The position numbers and the translations under genes are program-made. From Fluviispira multicolorata (GTDB lineage Bacteria; Bdellovibrionota_B; Oligoflexia; Silvanigrellales; Silvanigrellaceae): DNA of 64,000 nucleotides. Below the pieces are notes generated by a model. It was not told where the DNA came from. It made no database searches and was given only the letters and a program-made list of their open reading frames with translations. Location of the stretch: positions 310,001-374,000 of the forward strand of contig NZ_WFLN01000004.1 of NCBI RefSeq assembly GCF_009208585.1, given 5' to 3'. Of the stretch, positions 9,011 through 17,905 are shown piece by piece; within the stretch, counting starts at the first letter, position 1; every line of letters begins with the position of its first letter.

Positions 9011-10276
9011 GTGAACTTAATTTCAAGATTAGCTCTTAATTTTATTTGTAAAAAAAATTCAAAAAAGTTGAGTTTTACATCACTTGTTTCAATTGTTGGA
9101 ATATGTTTTGGTGTTTCTGCTTTTCTCGTAGTTATTACTGTTTTAAATAGTTTTCAAGCGGAAATTAAAAATATTATTTCAACGGTTAATCCAAATTTAA
9201 TTGTATTTTCTCAATATGGGATTCAAGATGTTAAAACAACAGAAAAAGAATTAAAGAAATTAATTAAAGCACCTGTTGAAGGTATGAGCCCATTTATTTA
9301 TCAAGAATCTGTAATGGGACTCGGTCGGCAAACATCCTCGGTTTATATTAAAGCAATTCAAGGAACGAAGTCTGCGTCTGCAAATGAGGTAAGTAAATTT
9401 ATTTATCCAAAGAGTGCGCTTGAAACGTTGAATGTTTCAAGTAAACTTATCGATCAATATCGTAACACATTAGATGCAGGTAACAATCCAGCTCTGTTGC
9501 CCCATGTTATTTTAGGTAAAGAACTTGCAGATGATCTCGATGCTAAAATAGGTAGTATTGTTACTTTAATGACTTTTGGAGCGGGAAAAAGCGCACTTGG
9601 AGTTCGTTATAATAAACTCTATGTGACTGGTATAGCCTCAACTGGATTATCTGAATATGATCGTAAAAATGTTTTTATGAATTTTCAAGATGGTGTGAAT
9701 TTATTTGGCAGTGAAGGTTGGGCCAGTGGAGTTGAAATAAAACTCAAAAACTCAACTGAAGCTTTGCAAGTTTCAAAAGATTTACATGGAAAAACACCAT
9801 ATAACATTGTTGCATGGCAAGATATAGATACAAGTTTATTTGAGCAAATTGAAAGAGATGGTACGTCTATTAAATTAATTGTACTTATTATTTCTTTTGT
9901 AGCTGGTTTTAACATAATTGTTGCACTTAGCTTAACGGTTATCGATCGTTCAAAGCAAATTGCATTGTTAAGAGCTTTAGGCGCTAAGAAAACTCTTATT
10001 ATAAGTACATTTGTATTTTCTGGTCTTTTTCTTGGAATTTTAGGTTCAACATTAGGAGTTTTTTCAGGACTTGTTCTATTAAAAGTATTTTCAGGAATCT
10101 CTTTGGGAGATTTTCAGAAATTTTATTACCTTGAAAAAATTCCCGTACAAATTGACACTCAGCTTATTATATTTGCATTTTTAACATCGATATTGTTATC
10201 ATTTTTTGGTGCTTTGTACCCTGCTTGGAGAGCTTCTAAAGTTTCTCCTATGCATGGCTTAAAGCAAGGAAATTAA
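9011..10276 (+). CDS. ABC transporter permease, LolC/LolE-type (FtsX/MacB fold)
   Basis: A 421-residue inner-membrane protein with the LolC/E layout: an N-terminal TM helix (about 24-50, FTSLVSIVGICFGVSAF), a large periplasmic MacB-like domain (about 55-270) and three C-terminal TM helices (from about 285, ending SPMHGLKQGN). LolCDE extracts lipoproteins from the inner membrane and passes them to LolA, but no LolD ATPase or LolA gene is adjacent, so the exact role is uncertain. The start is GTG 9011, preceded by AAGAGG at 9 nt; in-frame codons further upstream add residues unlike the family. It is the first gene of a six-gene run, with the aldo/keto reductase starting 16 bp downstream. Confidence 0.8.
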   Translation: MNLISRLALNFICKKNSKKLSFTSLVSIVGICFGVSAFLVVITVLNSFQAEIKNIISTVNPNLIVFSQYGIQDVKTTEKELKKLIKAPVEGMSPFIYQESVMGLGRQTSSVYIKAIQGTKSASANEVSKFIYPKSALETLNVSSKLIDQYRNTLDAGNNPALLPHVILGKELADDLDAKIGSIVTLMTFGAGKSALGVRYNKLYVTGIASTGLSEYDRKNVFMNFQDGVNLFGSEGWASGVEIKLKNSTEALQVSKDLHGKTPYNIVAWQDIDTSLFEQIERDGTSIKLIVLIISFVAGFNIIVALSLTVIDRSKQIALLRALGAKKTLIISTFVFSGLFLGILGSTLGVFSGLVLLKVFSGISLGDFQKFYYLEKIPVQIDTQLIIFAFLTSILLSFFGALYPAWRASKVSPMHGLKQGN

Positions 10277-10292
10277 TGGAAAGGAACTTGGA

Positions 10293-11546
10293 ATGGCTTT
10301 ACTCCCCGGATATGCAACTGCAAATGACACAAAACCTTCAAAAAACTCTTTGGGGCGTTTTTTTGAATCGCGTAGAAGGTGTTTGTATAAGGGAGGACCA
10401 AGCGTTTCCCCAGTGGGTTTTGGTTCTTATAGAGTGGGTTTGTCAAAAGGATTGGGTTTTCCAGAGTGTGCAAATGCATTGGAACTCGCTCTTAAAAAAG
10501 GTTTAAATTTAATTGACACAAGTACCAATTATGGTGGCGGTCAATCAGAAATGTTAATTGGAAAAACTTTAAAAAAACTTATCAATGAAAATTTAATTCA
10601 AAGAGAAAATATTATTATTGTTTCAAAAGTAGGTTATATTCAAGGCAGTAATATTGAGCTTGCAAAGTCAAAAGAATTACAAGGCATTTCATTTTCTGAA
10701 ATAAGTAAATTTGGAGAAGAAACTTGGCATTGTATTCATCCAGATTTTATTTTTGATCAGATTGAGCGTTCAAGAAGTCGTTTAGGGCTTGAGACAATTG
10801 ATGTTTATTTATTACACAATCCAGAATATATGTTAAAAAAATTTGAACTCGAAAAGATGGAACAAAGTGAAGCACAAAACTTATTTTATTCACGTATTCG
10901 AGAAAGCTTTCTTGCACTTGAAAAATTGGTTGAAGAAGGAAAAATTTGTGCTTACGGAATAAGTTCTAATAATTTAGGCGCACCTGAAGAAGAATATTCA
11001 TCGGTTTCAATAAAAAGAATGCATGAAATTGCACTTTCAATTTCAGCGGACCATAATTTTAAAGTTGTGCAAATGCCAATGAATTGGCTTGAAGTTTCCC
11101 CGGCATTTTATGATGTCGAAGAAATTGGCGAGTCAACTCTTTCCTATGCACAAAAAAATAATATTGGTGTTATGTTAAACCGACCATTTAATGCGATGTT
11201 TAATGATGGACTTATTCGTTTAACACGTCCGCAAGTTTCTCAGGAAGATTATGATAAACTTGATGAAGGCATGAGAAAGGGGCTTGAAAATTGGACACAA
11301 TTGTCATCTGATTTAGAGCGTCTTGCAAAAGAACAGCTTGCAGATGTTCCAGGTTATGACGATGCCACTCTTTCTCAGTTTGTTGTTTCGACACTTGCAT
11401 GGGTTCCAGGGGTTACAAGTGTACTCTGTGGTATCCGAAAAGAGAAATATGTGAATGATGTTGAACAAGCGTTGGCAAGACCGTCTTTACCACGAGCACG
11501 CGAACATTTACGTGGAATATATGAGAACTTAGAATTTAGAAGTTAG
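10293..11546 (+). CDS. Aldo/keto reductase
   Basis: A 417-residue NAD(P)H-dependent (beta/alpha)8-barrel oxidoreductase. The AKR tetrad is visible: Asp and Tyr in LIDTSTNYGGG, Lys in VSKVGY, and His in VYLLHNPE. The late VTSVLCGIRK segment corresponds to the cofactor-phosphate-binding region. An insertion after the catalytic Lys (around KELQGISFSEISKFGEETWH) makes it longer than the usual 300-350 residues. AAGGA precedes the ATG by 7 nt. It lies between a LolC/E-type permease and exbB/exbD in what looks like one operon, an unusual location that does not reveal its substrate. Confidence 0.87.
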   Translation: MALLPGYATANDTKPSKNSLGRFFESRRRCLYKGGPSVSPVGFGSYRVGLSKGLGFPECANALELALKKGLNLIDTSTNYGGGQSEMLIGKTLKKLINENLIQRENIIIVSKVGYIQGSNIELAKSKELQGISFSEISKFGEETWHCIHPDFIFDQIERSRSRLGLETIDVYLLHNPEYMLKKFELEKMEQSEAQNLFYSRIRESFLALEKLVEEGKICAYGISSNNLGAPEEEYSSVSIKRMHEIALSISADHNFKVVQMPMNWLEVSPAFYDVEEIGESTLSYAQKNNIGVMLNRPFNAMFNDGLIRLTRPQVSQEDYDKLDEGMRKGLENWTQLSSDLERLAKEQLADVPGYDDATLSQFVVSTLAWVPGVTSVLCGIRKEKYVNDVEQALARPSLPRAREHLRGIYENLEFRS

Positions 11547-11579
11547 TTAACTTTATTACTAAGGAATAAGGTAAATTGT

Positions 11580-12215
11580 ATGAATCTCACACAAGAGTTT
11601 TTAAAGTTTGCCCTTGCGACAGGCCCTCAGTGGGTTATGTATCTTCTTATAATTTGTAGTATAGTTAATATTGCTATCATTATAGATCGTATATTATTTT
11701 TTCAAAAAATGCGTGGTGATTTTTCGGAGTTTATTAAAAATTTAACAGAGCGGCTTAATTCTTCTGAATCACTTGATAAAACATCTGCTTGGTGTTCGGG
11801 ACAAAAAATGCTTGAAGCAAGCGTTGCTGCGGTTGGTCTTGAAAGAGGAACTGATAATTTAAAAGCAGCTGAAGAGTCAATGAATGCAACAATGATTGCT
11901 GCAAAAATGCGTCTTGAAAAAGGGACGGTGGTATTAGGAACGCTTGGTAGCAACACTCCTTTTATTGGTTTATTTGGCACTATTATAGGAATCATTGAAG
12001 CATTTCATGCTTTATCAACTGCAGCAAATCCAGGTCCCGAAGTTGTTATGGCCTCTATTTCTGAAGCACTTGTTGCTACAGCTCTTGGTCTTCTTGTAGC
12101 TATTCCTGCAGTTATTTCATATAATTTTTTCAATCGCGCTATAAAAAAGAAAATGGCAAATAGTGATGCAACTGCTCGCATTGTATTGACTCATATTGGT
12201 TCTAGAAGGTATTAG
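11580..12215 (+). CDS. exbB: MotA/TolQ/ExbB proton channel family protein
   Basis: A 211-residue inner-membrane protein with a first TM helix at about 18-38, a cytoplasmic domain, then two C-terminal TM helices bearing LGTLGSNTPFIGLFGTIIGI and MASISEALVATALGLLVAIPAV, the ExbB/TolQ signatures. With ExbD it forms the proton-driven motor that energises TonB or Tol. I favour ExbB over TolQ because no tolA, tolB or pal is nearby, while a TonB protein and a TonB-dependent receptor occur elsewhere in the window. The exbD gene starts 14 bp downstream. Confidence 0.88.
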   Translation: MNLTQEFLKFALATGPQWVMYLLIICSIVNIAIIIDRILFFQKMRGDFSEFIKNLTERLNSSESLDKTSAWCSGQKMLEASVAAVGLERGTDNLKAAEESMNATMIAAKMRLEKGTVVLGTLGSNTPFIGLFGTIIGIIEAFHALSTAANPGPEVVMASISEALVATALGLLVAIPAVISYNFFNRAIKKKMANSDATARIVLTHIGSRRY

Positions 12216-12229
12216 TCTGGAGTTTAAAA

Positions 12230-12655
12230 ATGGCTGGTGGAAACAAATTTGGTGGAGATGATGAACCTATAGTTGATATTAATATCACTCCTTTTGTTGA
12301 TGTGGTCTTAGTTTTACTCATTATTTTTATGGTTACAGCTCATTTTATTGTGAATAAAGGTATGAAGTTACAGTTACCTAAAGCTGCAACGGCAGAGCAA
12401 TTACAAAATCAAAAATCGTTTAATATTATGATAGATAAAAAAGGTGAATTTATGCTCGATGGAAAGTTTGCAAGTCTCGATCTGCTAAAAACAGCAGCTC
12501 GGAATGCAATCACTTCAAACTTAAAAGTTGTTGCAATGATAAGCGCAGATAAAGATGTTGTTTATAATTCTGTTGTTTTAATAATGGATGCTCTTCGTTC
12601 TGAAGGTGTTTCTGATTTTGCTCTCCAACTTGATCCTTCCCCACAAAAAAAATAA
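12230..12655 (+). CDS. exbD: Biopolymer transport protein ExbD/TolR
   Basis: A 141-residue partner of ExbB. A short cytoplasmic N-terminus leads to a single TM helix (about 22-42) with the family motif DINITPFVDVVLVLLIIFM; Asp24 corresponds to the essential proton-carrying aspartate. The periplasmic domain (about 50-135) has the ExbD/TolR fold (NIMIDKKGEFMLDG, then VAMISADKDVVY). TolR is an alternative name for the same fold; context favours ExbD. It directly follows exbB, and a glutamate-cysteine ligase gene begins 34 bp after its stop. Confidence 0.9.
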   Translation: MAGGNKFGGDDEPIVDINITPFVDVVLVLLIIFMVTAHFIVNKGMKLQLPKAATAEQLQNQKSFNIMIDKKGEFMLDGKFASLDLLKTAARNAITSNLKVVAMISADKDVVYNSVVLIMDALRSEGVSDFALQLDPSPQKK

Positions 12656-12689
12656 AGTAGAAATCCTTTTTCTTTTTTTTGGAGTTTCT

Positions 12690-14012
12690 ATGTTATTTCA
12701 AAACTCAATGGATCCTGAAAGTATTTGTTCACGCGTTTGGGTTAAGCCCATAAAAGGCACACGCGATGGAGTTGAAAAAATTGGTCTTGAAATGGAGATG
12801 CATGCATACGATTCTAAGACATTGGCTCCTATAGGCACCGAAAATTCTAAATTAAATATTCAAGATCTTTTACAGCGAATAGCTGAAATTTCACCAAAAT
12901 CTACAATAAAATATGATAATGCTACAGGACTTATCACAACTGTTTTTTTAAAAGCAGGCGGAAATTTTAGTGCTGAACCGGGTGGGCAAGTTGAATACTC
13001 TTCAGATCCATTTGAAAAAATCGCAGATTTATCTATTGATGTCTCAACAAACTTAAAACTTCTTGAAGAAGCTTCGGCTGGAGATTTGGTTTTTCTTTCG
13101 CATGGGACAAATCCAATTGCTCAAGAAAACCATCCTTTAATTCTTGCCAAAGAACGTTATAAAATAATGACCCGTTATTTTAATTCTGCGCCAAATATTC
13201 GTGGAATAGATATGATGCGTCACAGTGCAACTGTTCAGGCAAATGTTGATATTTTTGGTGATGAAAATTGGCAAGATGCGGTTAATTTGACTCTTGTTCT
13301 TATTCCATTAACGGCAAAATTATTTGCAAATTCTAAATATTTTAAAAATAATAAAAGCTTATTTTATTCAGAGAGGCAGGAAATTTGGGAGCATATGGAT
13401 CCCACACGTTCAGGCTTTCCGACTCATATGCCTTTTGCAGAAAACTCTGAGTGTGAATATGCGAAATGGGCTAAAAAAGCGTATGTCTTTTTTGTTGAAG
13501 GCTTGCCAATTAATGAGCAACCTTTATACGGCGAACTTACCTTTGAAAATTGGTTAAACAATGGTTATAAGGGAACAAGACCCACAGTTGAAAGTTGGGA
13601 AACTCATTTAGGAACTTTGTTTCCGCATTTACGGTTGAGAGATTTCTTAGAAATTCGTCATATCGATGCTCAACCCTTTGAGCACACTTTAGCGCCTGCT
13701 GCTTTTTTCTCTGTCCTGTTAAAAACAAGAAAAATAAGAAGTGAAGTTTGGGAGCTTATTCAGAATGCAAAAATTGATGTAAAAAATGTTTTTCAATCTA
13801 ATGAAGATTTTTCAAGAATTCATTTTCCACTGATCGATTATGCATGCTCCGTTCTTGAGCAGCTAAAAGAAAAAGAAGGAATGAATGCACTTATTGCATA
13901 TAAAAAGTTTGTAAAACAAAAAGAGGAGTATTGGAGTGCAGAAAATGCACTAAACTTTGTTCAGAAAAATAAAACTATCACTCCCTCCCTAGAATTCTTA
14001 AGGAATTTATAA
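12690..14012 (+). CDS. Glutamate--cysteine ligase, GCS2 (plant/alphaproteobacterial) type
   Basis: A 440-residue ATP-dependent ligase joining Glu and Cys in the first step of glutathione or a related thiol. Family signatures are IGLEMEMHAYD near the N-terminus (about residue 30), SAEPGGQVEYSS, the segment RYKIMTRYF, MMRHSATVQANVD, and EIWEHMDPTRSG. GCS2 also includes EgtA of ergothioneine synthesis, and no glutathione synthetase or egtB lies in the window, so the end product is open. The start is ATG 12690, with GGAG about 6 nt upstream; earlier in-frame codons overlap exbD and add a nonhomologous tail. A thiol enzyme behind exbBD is a notable pairing. Confidence 0.85.
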   Translation: MLFQNSMDPESICSRVWVKPIKGTRDGVEKIGLEMEMHAYDSKTLAPIGTENSKLNIQDLLQRIAEISPKSTIKYDNATGLITTVFLKAGGNFSAEPGGQVEYSSDPFEKIADLSIDVSTNLKLLEEASAGDLVFLSHGTNPIAQENHPLILAKERYKIMTRYFNSAPNIRGIDMMRHSATVQANVDIFGDENWQDAVNLTLVLIPLTAKLFANSKYFKNNKSLFYSERQEIWEHMDPTRSGFPTHMPFAENSECEYAKWAKKAYVFFVEGLPINEQPLYGELTFENWLNNGYKGTRPTVESWETHLGTLFPHLRLRDFLEIRHIDAQPFEHTLAPAAFFSVLLKTRKIRSEVWELIQNAKIDVKNVFQSNEDFSRIHFPLIDYACSVLEQLKEKEGMNALIAYKKFVKQKEEYWSAENALNFVQKNKTITPSLEFLRNL

Positions 14013-14046
14013 TAAATTAATTTGATTTTTATTTTAAAAGGATCCT

Positions 14047-15018
14047 ATGGAGAGTGAAAATAAAAGAAACTATGTTGTCGGTACAGTGGAAATTGCCTTA
14101 GCTAATTCGTTTGTTGGAATAAATATTGTTATCAATAAATATCTTGTTGAAAAAGCTTCTGTCATTCAATTGCTTGAACTCAGATATATATTTGGGACTC
14201 TCATTTTAGCAGTCTTTTCTCTTTTTTTAAAAAAAGGATTCACTTTTTACTTAACAGAAGAAAAATTTGATCGTCGTAATTGGATTCTTTATTTATTAAT
14301 GGCATTAAGCGGTGGAGTCCTATTTAATTTAATATATATGCTTGGAATTGGAAAAACAACTGCAACTTCTGTTGGAGTTATTAGCAGCTCTATTCCAACC
14401 TTAATAGCAATCTTTTCTTTTTTTATTTTGGGTCAATCCTTAAAGAGAGTTCATTTTTTATGTGTAATTTTGGTAGTTATTGGAATATTAATACTAAATA
14501 TGACTGGAAATAAATCGCATTCAGGTTCGAATACTATAAACTCTTATGATATGTTCGTGGGAAATGTAATTGTTTTTCTTGCAATGATACCCGAGGCGCT
14601 TTTTACAATTCTTGCAAAACTTATTAGAATTAAAGTCTGTCCAGTCGTTTCAGGCCTGTTGATTAATTTTATCAATGCCTTAGTTTGCCTGCCTTTTGTT
14701 CTTTTAGGCGAGTTTAAATATGGAATATTTGAAATTGAATTTTCTGTTTGGGTTTTTAGTTTTTTTATTGGATTGATTAATGGAGCTTTATTTTACACTC
14801 TTTATAACAAAGGAATTGCAAAAATAGATTCTCAAACAGCAGCAATTATGACTGGAATGGTTCCGATAAGCTCTGCCTTATTTGGAATTGTTTTTTTGCG
14901 TGAGCCTTTCTATATTAACACTTTTATTGGTATTGTTTGTGTTTTATCTTCTATTTATATCGGAGTTCGTTTTGGAGAGAGTTCAAAAGTTTTGTTAAGA
15001 AGAGTCAGGCAAAAGTAA
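14047..15018 (+). CDS. EamA/DMT-superfamily transporter
   Basis: A 323-residue membrane protein with about 10 TM helices arranged as two EamA repeats (about 15-150 and 170-310). Typical drug/metabolite-transporter features are the Pro-containing second-repeat motif (TAAIMTGMVPISSALFGI, then LREPF) and the first-repeat TSVGVISSSIPTL. The family exports amino acids, nucleosides or drugs; the substrate is unknown. It is the last gene of the run starting at 9011, and its 3' end overlaps the convergent gene by 14 bp. Being next to a gamma-glutamylcysteine synthase, thiol or cysteine export is conceivable, but only as inference. Confidence 0.82.
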   Translation: MESENKRNYVVGTVEIALANSFVGINIVINKYLVEKASVIQLLELRYIFGTLILAVFSLFLKKGFTFYLTEEKFDRRNWILYLLMALSGGVLFNLIYMLGIGKTTATSVGVISSSIPTLIAIFSFFILGQSLKRVHFLCVILVVIGILILNMTGNKSHSGSNTINSYDMFVGNVIVFLAMIPEALFTILAKLIRIKVCPVVSGLLINFINALVCLPFVLLGEFKYGIFEIEFSVWVFSFFIGLINGALFYTLYNKGIAKIDSQTAAIMTGMVPISSALFGIVFLREPFYINTFIGIVCVLSSIYIGVRFGESSKVLLRRVRQK

Positions 15019-15547
15019 TTGAGAGTGAGTCTGCTAAGAGTAACAACATTTCACTCATCTGAGCAGCAGATAAAGTTTTTTCATTCATTGTTCTCACATA
15101 ATTGTCATCAATAATTTTAAATTCTTCTATGATTCCACTTTTTAAGATAAATAATTCAGGTCGACTTGTTTCACCCATTTCATTGCTGAGCTGTTGAACA
15201 ACTTTTGTGGCACGATATAAATATATTTTTTCAATTCCAGTTGAGGGTTCTAGTAAAAAACCAGCATGATCTGGAATATGTAGAAATAAATATTTTTTTT
15301 CATATTTAATAAATGGCTTATGTTTAAATTGATCTAAAGACATAGAGCCAAAGGTAACTTTTAATTTTTCAAAGAAATGACTCTTTTCAAGATCTTTTTG
15401 TCCGCTTAAATATTGAAGATCTTTTTCGAGTTGTTTATTTAATGAGAATAAGAATTTAAGTCCGAGTTCTTCTTGTGAATGCGGATTAGAAATTTCGGGT
15501 TTCTGTTGTTGCCAAAGTTTCGTCAAAACCATAAGTGCGTCTGTCAT
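15005..15547 (-). CDS. Hypothetical protein overlapping the DUF4301 gene
   Basis: An unrecognised 180-residue, probably cytoplasmic protein with no signal peptide or TM helix. The N-terminal half is helical and charged; the middle (KYLFLHIPDHAGFLLEP, then IEKIYLYRAT) looks like beta strands. Its start lies 62 bp inside the 3' end of the DUF4301 gene in another frame, with AGGAA just before the ATG, so the two are very likely translationally coupled and may work together. Its own 3' end overlaps the convergent EamA gene by 14 bp. Confidence 0.6.
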   Translation of the reverse strand: MTDALMVLTKLWQQQKPEISNPHSQEELGLKFLFSLNKQLEKDLQYLSGQKDLEKSHFFEKLKVTFGSMSLDQFKHKPFIKYEKKYLFLHIPDHAGFLLEPSTGIEKIYLYRATKVVQQLSNEMGETSRPELFILKSGIIEEFKIIDDNYVRTMNEKTLSAAQMSEMLLLLADSLSITFA

Positions 15548-17765
15548 TTCCTAATGAGTCAAAATAGGACTTATGCGGTCTAAATAATGTTCGTGGAACT
15601 TCAATAAAAACAAGATTTGTTGTTGCTGAATTTCCAATAAGTTCATGTAAGACAGTTTCATGATAACACACAGGTGTTCCCTTGTATTCTTTTTTACTTA
15701 ATAGCCAAAACCGTTCGTCAAAAAGTTTTGAAAATTCAACCTTTTTACCTATAGATGGAGTGCTTTCAAATGCTCTTGTGTGCGTTTTTAATTCAAAAAA
15801 TGCGAGAACGGGATTAAAATGAGTTGCTTTACCGCGTGGACCAAAATACTCACGAGCATCTTCTTCGTTTGCGTGAGGCATTTCAAGACAAAGTTTTATT
15901 GTGGTTCCATCAGGTAATGCTGCAAATACGGGACCTCCTCCAACATCGGCCACTTCTTTACGAACCACTCCAAACACAGAAATAGGCTTTTCAAGCCACT
16001 GCATAGTTTGTTCCCAAGCTTCGAAATCTGTTGAATGGGGAGTTAAGGGTTGCCAATGGAATAGATTTCCTAATATTTTATGAAGAGATGGATAAGGCAC
16101 TCCCGTAAATGTTAATTTTTCATCGACACATGCGTCGAGGGCTTCATTTGCAATATTGTCGTCGATAAAATTTGCAAGGTAACGAAGGACATGAAAAGTG
16201 GTTTCATTTTGCAATCGATTGTTACTTTGATTTTTTATATAATCAAATAAATAATCTTCGACTTGTGCTCTTAAAAATTCAATACAATCACGAATAATTT
16301 TGAAACACTCTGCTGGAATATTGAGTTCAGAAGATCTATCCAGTGAAGAGCCTATTACATTATCAATGTTTCTGATGTGCAAACATTCAGCGTCAGGAAA
16401 ATTATTTGTAATTTCGTCGAATAAATGAATAAGTTCACCATGGCCTGCCGAGACGGGAATATATTTTCCATTTTCATCGGTGTAAGGTCGACCATCCATA
16501 TGGAAACGTATTGTGGAAAGATTTCGCCCTTGTTCTAACACAGCCCATGCACCACTTGTTTTTCTATTTTCTTTTAACCAAAGTGGTGCAAAAGGACTGT
16601 TTCTGAGTGCGAAAATATCACTTACATTTTCTTGTAACTGTGGTTTTAATAGTTCGATTTCTTTTTCAAACTCACTTTTCATAAAGGCAGGAACAACTAG
16701 GATATTGCCTAAACAAGGTAACAAGCCAATTTGTTCTGCAAGTTTAAGCATGAGAAATGAATCACCTTCAGAGGTAGTAGGAACCAGTGCTTTAGGAAGA
16801 TTTGAATATTTATTTAACATTAAACAGCATGCAGAGTAGGTTTTTAGTATATTTTCTTCATGAGCGCTTAAATAAACAGAGGGTTCTTGTGAAGTATTTA
16901 GCTCTTTTCTTGCAAAAAGAGTTTGAGGAGTGATGCGATCCATCCAATGGGATGTGATTGAATCTGAATTGTGATAAATTTCATTATTTAAATTAGAATT
17001 GATTTCTGAATATTTACTTTTTCCAATATTTTTATTGTATTCCCAAGGAGTTCTGACAATGCTTTCTGAGTGAGCAATAGATTTAGTAAATTCTTTTTTA
17101 GAAAAATCTAAACTGCTTTGAGTTTGCAATATTGTATTTTGTAGATTTTTCTTGTCTACATTTCCTGAGATCAATAATTTGCTTAAATAATAATAAAAAT
17201 GTTTTGAATATGCTTTTATTTCTTCGTCATCTTGTTCAAGTAATCCATCGTAAAGAGAAGATAATTCGGGAGAAATTTTAGTGTTTTGCAAAATTTCTTG
17301 AATATTTTTTCTGCTTTTTAAAGTCAATTCTAATTTATTTTTGTCATTTAGAAATAAATTAAATGAGTTTTTAAATTCTGGTATCTTATTGTCAATTCCT
17401 AGTACAAATTTTTCTAAATCAGTAAAAAAACGTGAAGCTGCACCTGCTGCAGGTATGCATGTTAATAAATAGTTTTCACGCCAATAGCGCAAAGAATTTT
17501 TTTGAAACTTTCGTAAACTAGGATGAAAAGTTGTAGATAACAGTCTTGTTACGAGTTTCCATGAAATAATTCCGCCGTTGTTAGTAGTACATGCTCCCAT
17601 AATAGGAATTGTCGTATTTGTTTCGTTATTTAGTGCTTGCATAATTCTAGAGTGGTGAATTGATATTTTATTAATATTTAGTTCATTCTCTAATATAAGC
17701 TCATCTGAGAGTGGATATTTATTTTGTACTTTTGTATTTTTAGTCTTATCACTTTCAACTTGCAT
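15486..17765 (-). CDS. DUF4301 family protein with long N-terminal extension
   Basis: A 759-residue cytoplasmic protein. Hallmarks of DUF4301, a family I know mainly from Bacteroidetes and resembling sugar-nucleotidyltransferase folds, are CIPAAGAASRFFTDLEKF (about 103-120), RFHMDGRPYTDENGK, the segment SAGHGELIHL, HIRNIDNVIGSS, and late VGGGPVFAALPDGTT and KATHFNPVLAFFE. The GAASR segment recalls a nucleotide-binding loop. Usual DUF4301 proteins are about 500 residues; here an N-terminal extension of about 100 residues and an insert at about 125-330 account for the excess. GGGGAG lies 6 nt before the ATG at 17765. The molecular function of the family is not established to my knowledge. Confidence 0.8.
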   Translation of the reverse strand: MQVESDKTKNTKVQNKYPLSDELILENELNINKISIHHSRIMQALNNETNTTIPIMGACTTNNGGIISWKLVTRLLSTTFHPSLRKFQKNSLRYWRENYLLTCIPAAGAASRFFTDLEKFVLGIDNKIPEFKNSFNLFLNDKNKLELTLKSRKNIQEILQNTKISPELSSLYDGLLEQDDEEIKAYSKHFYYYLSKLLISGNVDKKNLQNTILQTQSSLDFSKKEFTKSIAHSESIVRTPWEYNKNIGKSKYSEINSNLNNEIYHNSDSITSHWMDRITPQTLFARKELNTSQEPSVYLSAHEENILKTYSACCLMLNKYSNLPKALVPTTSEGDSFLMLKLAEQIGLLPCLGNILVVPAFMKSEFEKEIELLKPQLQENVSDIFALRNSPFAPLWLKENRKTSGAWAVLEQGRNLSTIRFHMDGRPYTDENGKYIPVSAGHGELIHLFDEITNNFPDAECLHIRNIDNVIGSSLDRSSELNIPAECFKIIRDCIEFLRAQVEDYLFDYIKNQSNNRLQNETTFHVLRYLANFIDDNIANEALDACVDEKLTFTGVPYPSLHKILGNLFHWQPLTPHSTDFEAWEQTMQWLEKPISVFGVVRKEVADVGGGPVFAALPDGTTIKLCLEMPHANEEDAREYFGPRGKATHFNPVLAFFELKTHTRAFESTPSIGKKVEFSKLFDERFWLLSKKEYKGTPVCYHETVLHELIGNSATTNLVFIEVPRTLFRPHKSYFDSLGNDRRTYGFDETLATTETRNF

Positions 17766-17905
17766 TGAATCTCCCCTCAAAATTCATCAGATGCAGCCCA
17801 ATAGCATGAAATGTATTTATTAGCAAAAAACTTCTTGACCATATGAACATACTTTGTTTGAAAAAAGATCACCAATTTGAGGTGGTACTTAAGGAAATAA
17901 AAACA

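Noticed and set aside
10276..10506. 76-codon open frame starting inside the permease stop
   Set aside because: It overlaps the aldo/keto reductase in another frame; the reductase has the clear family match.
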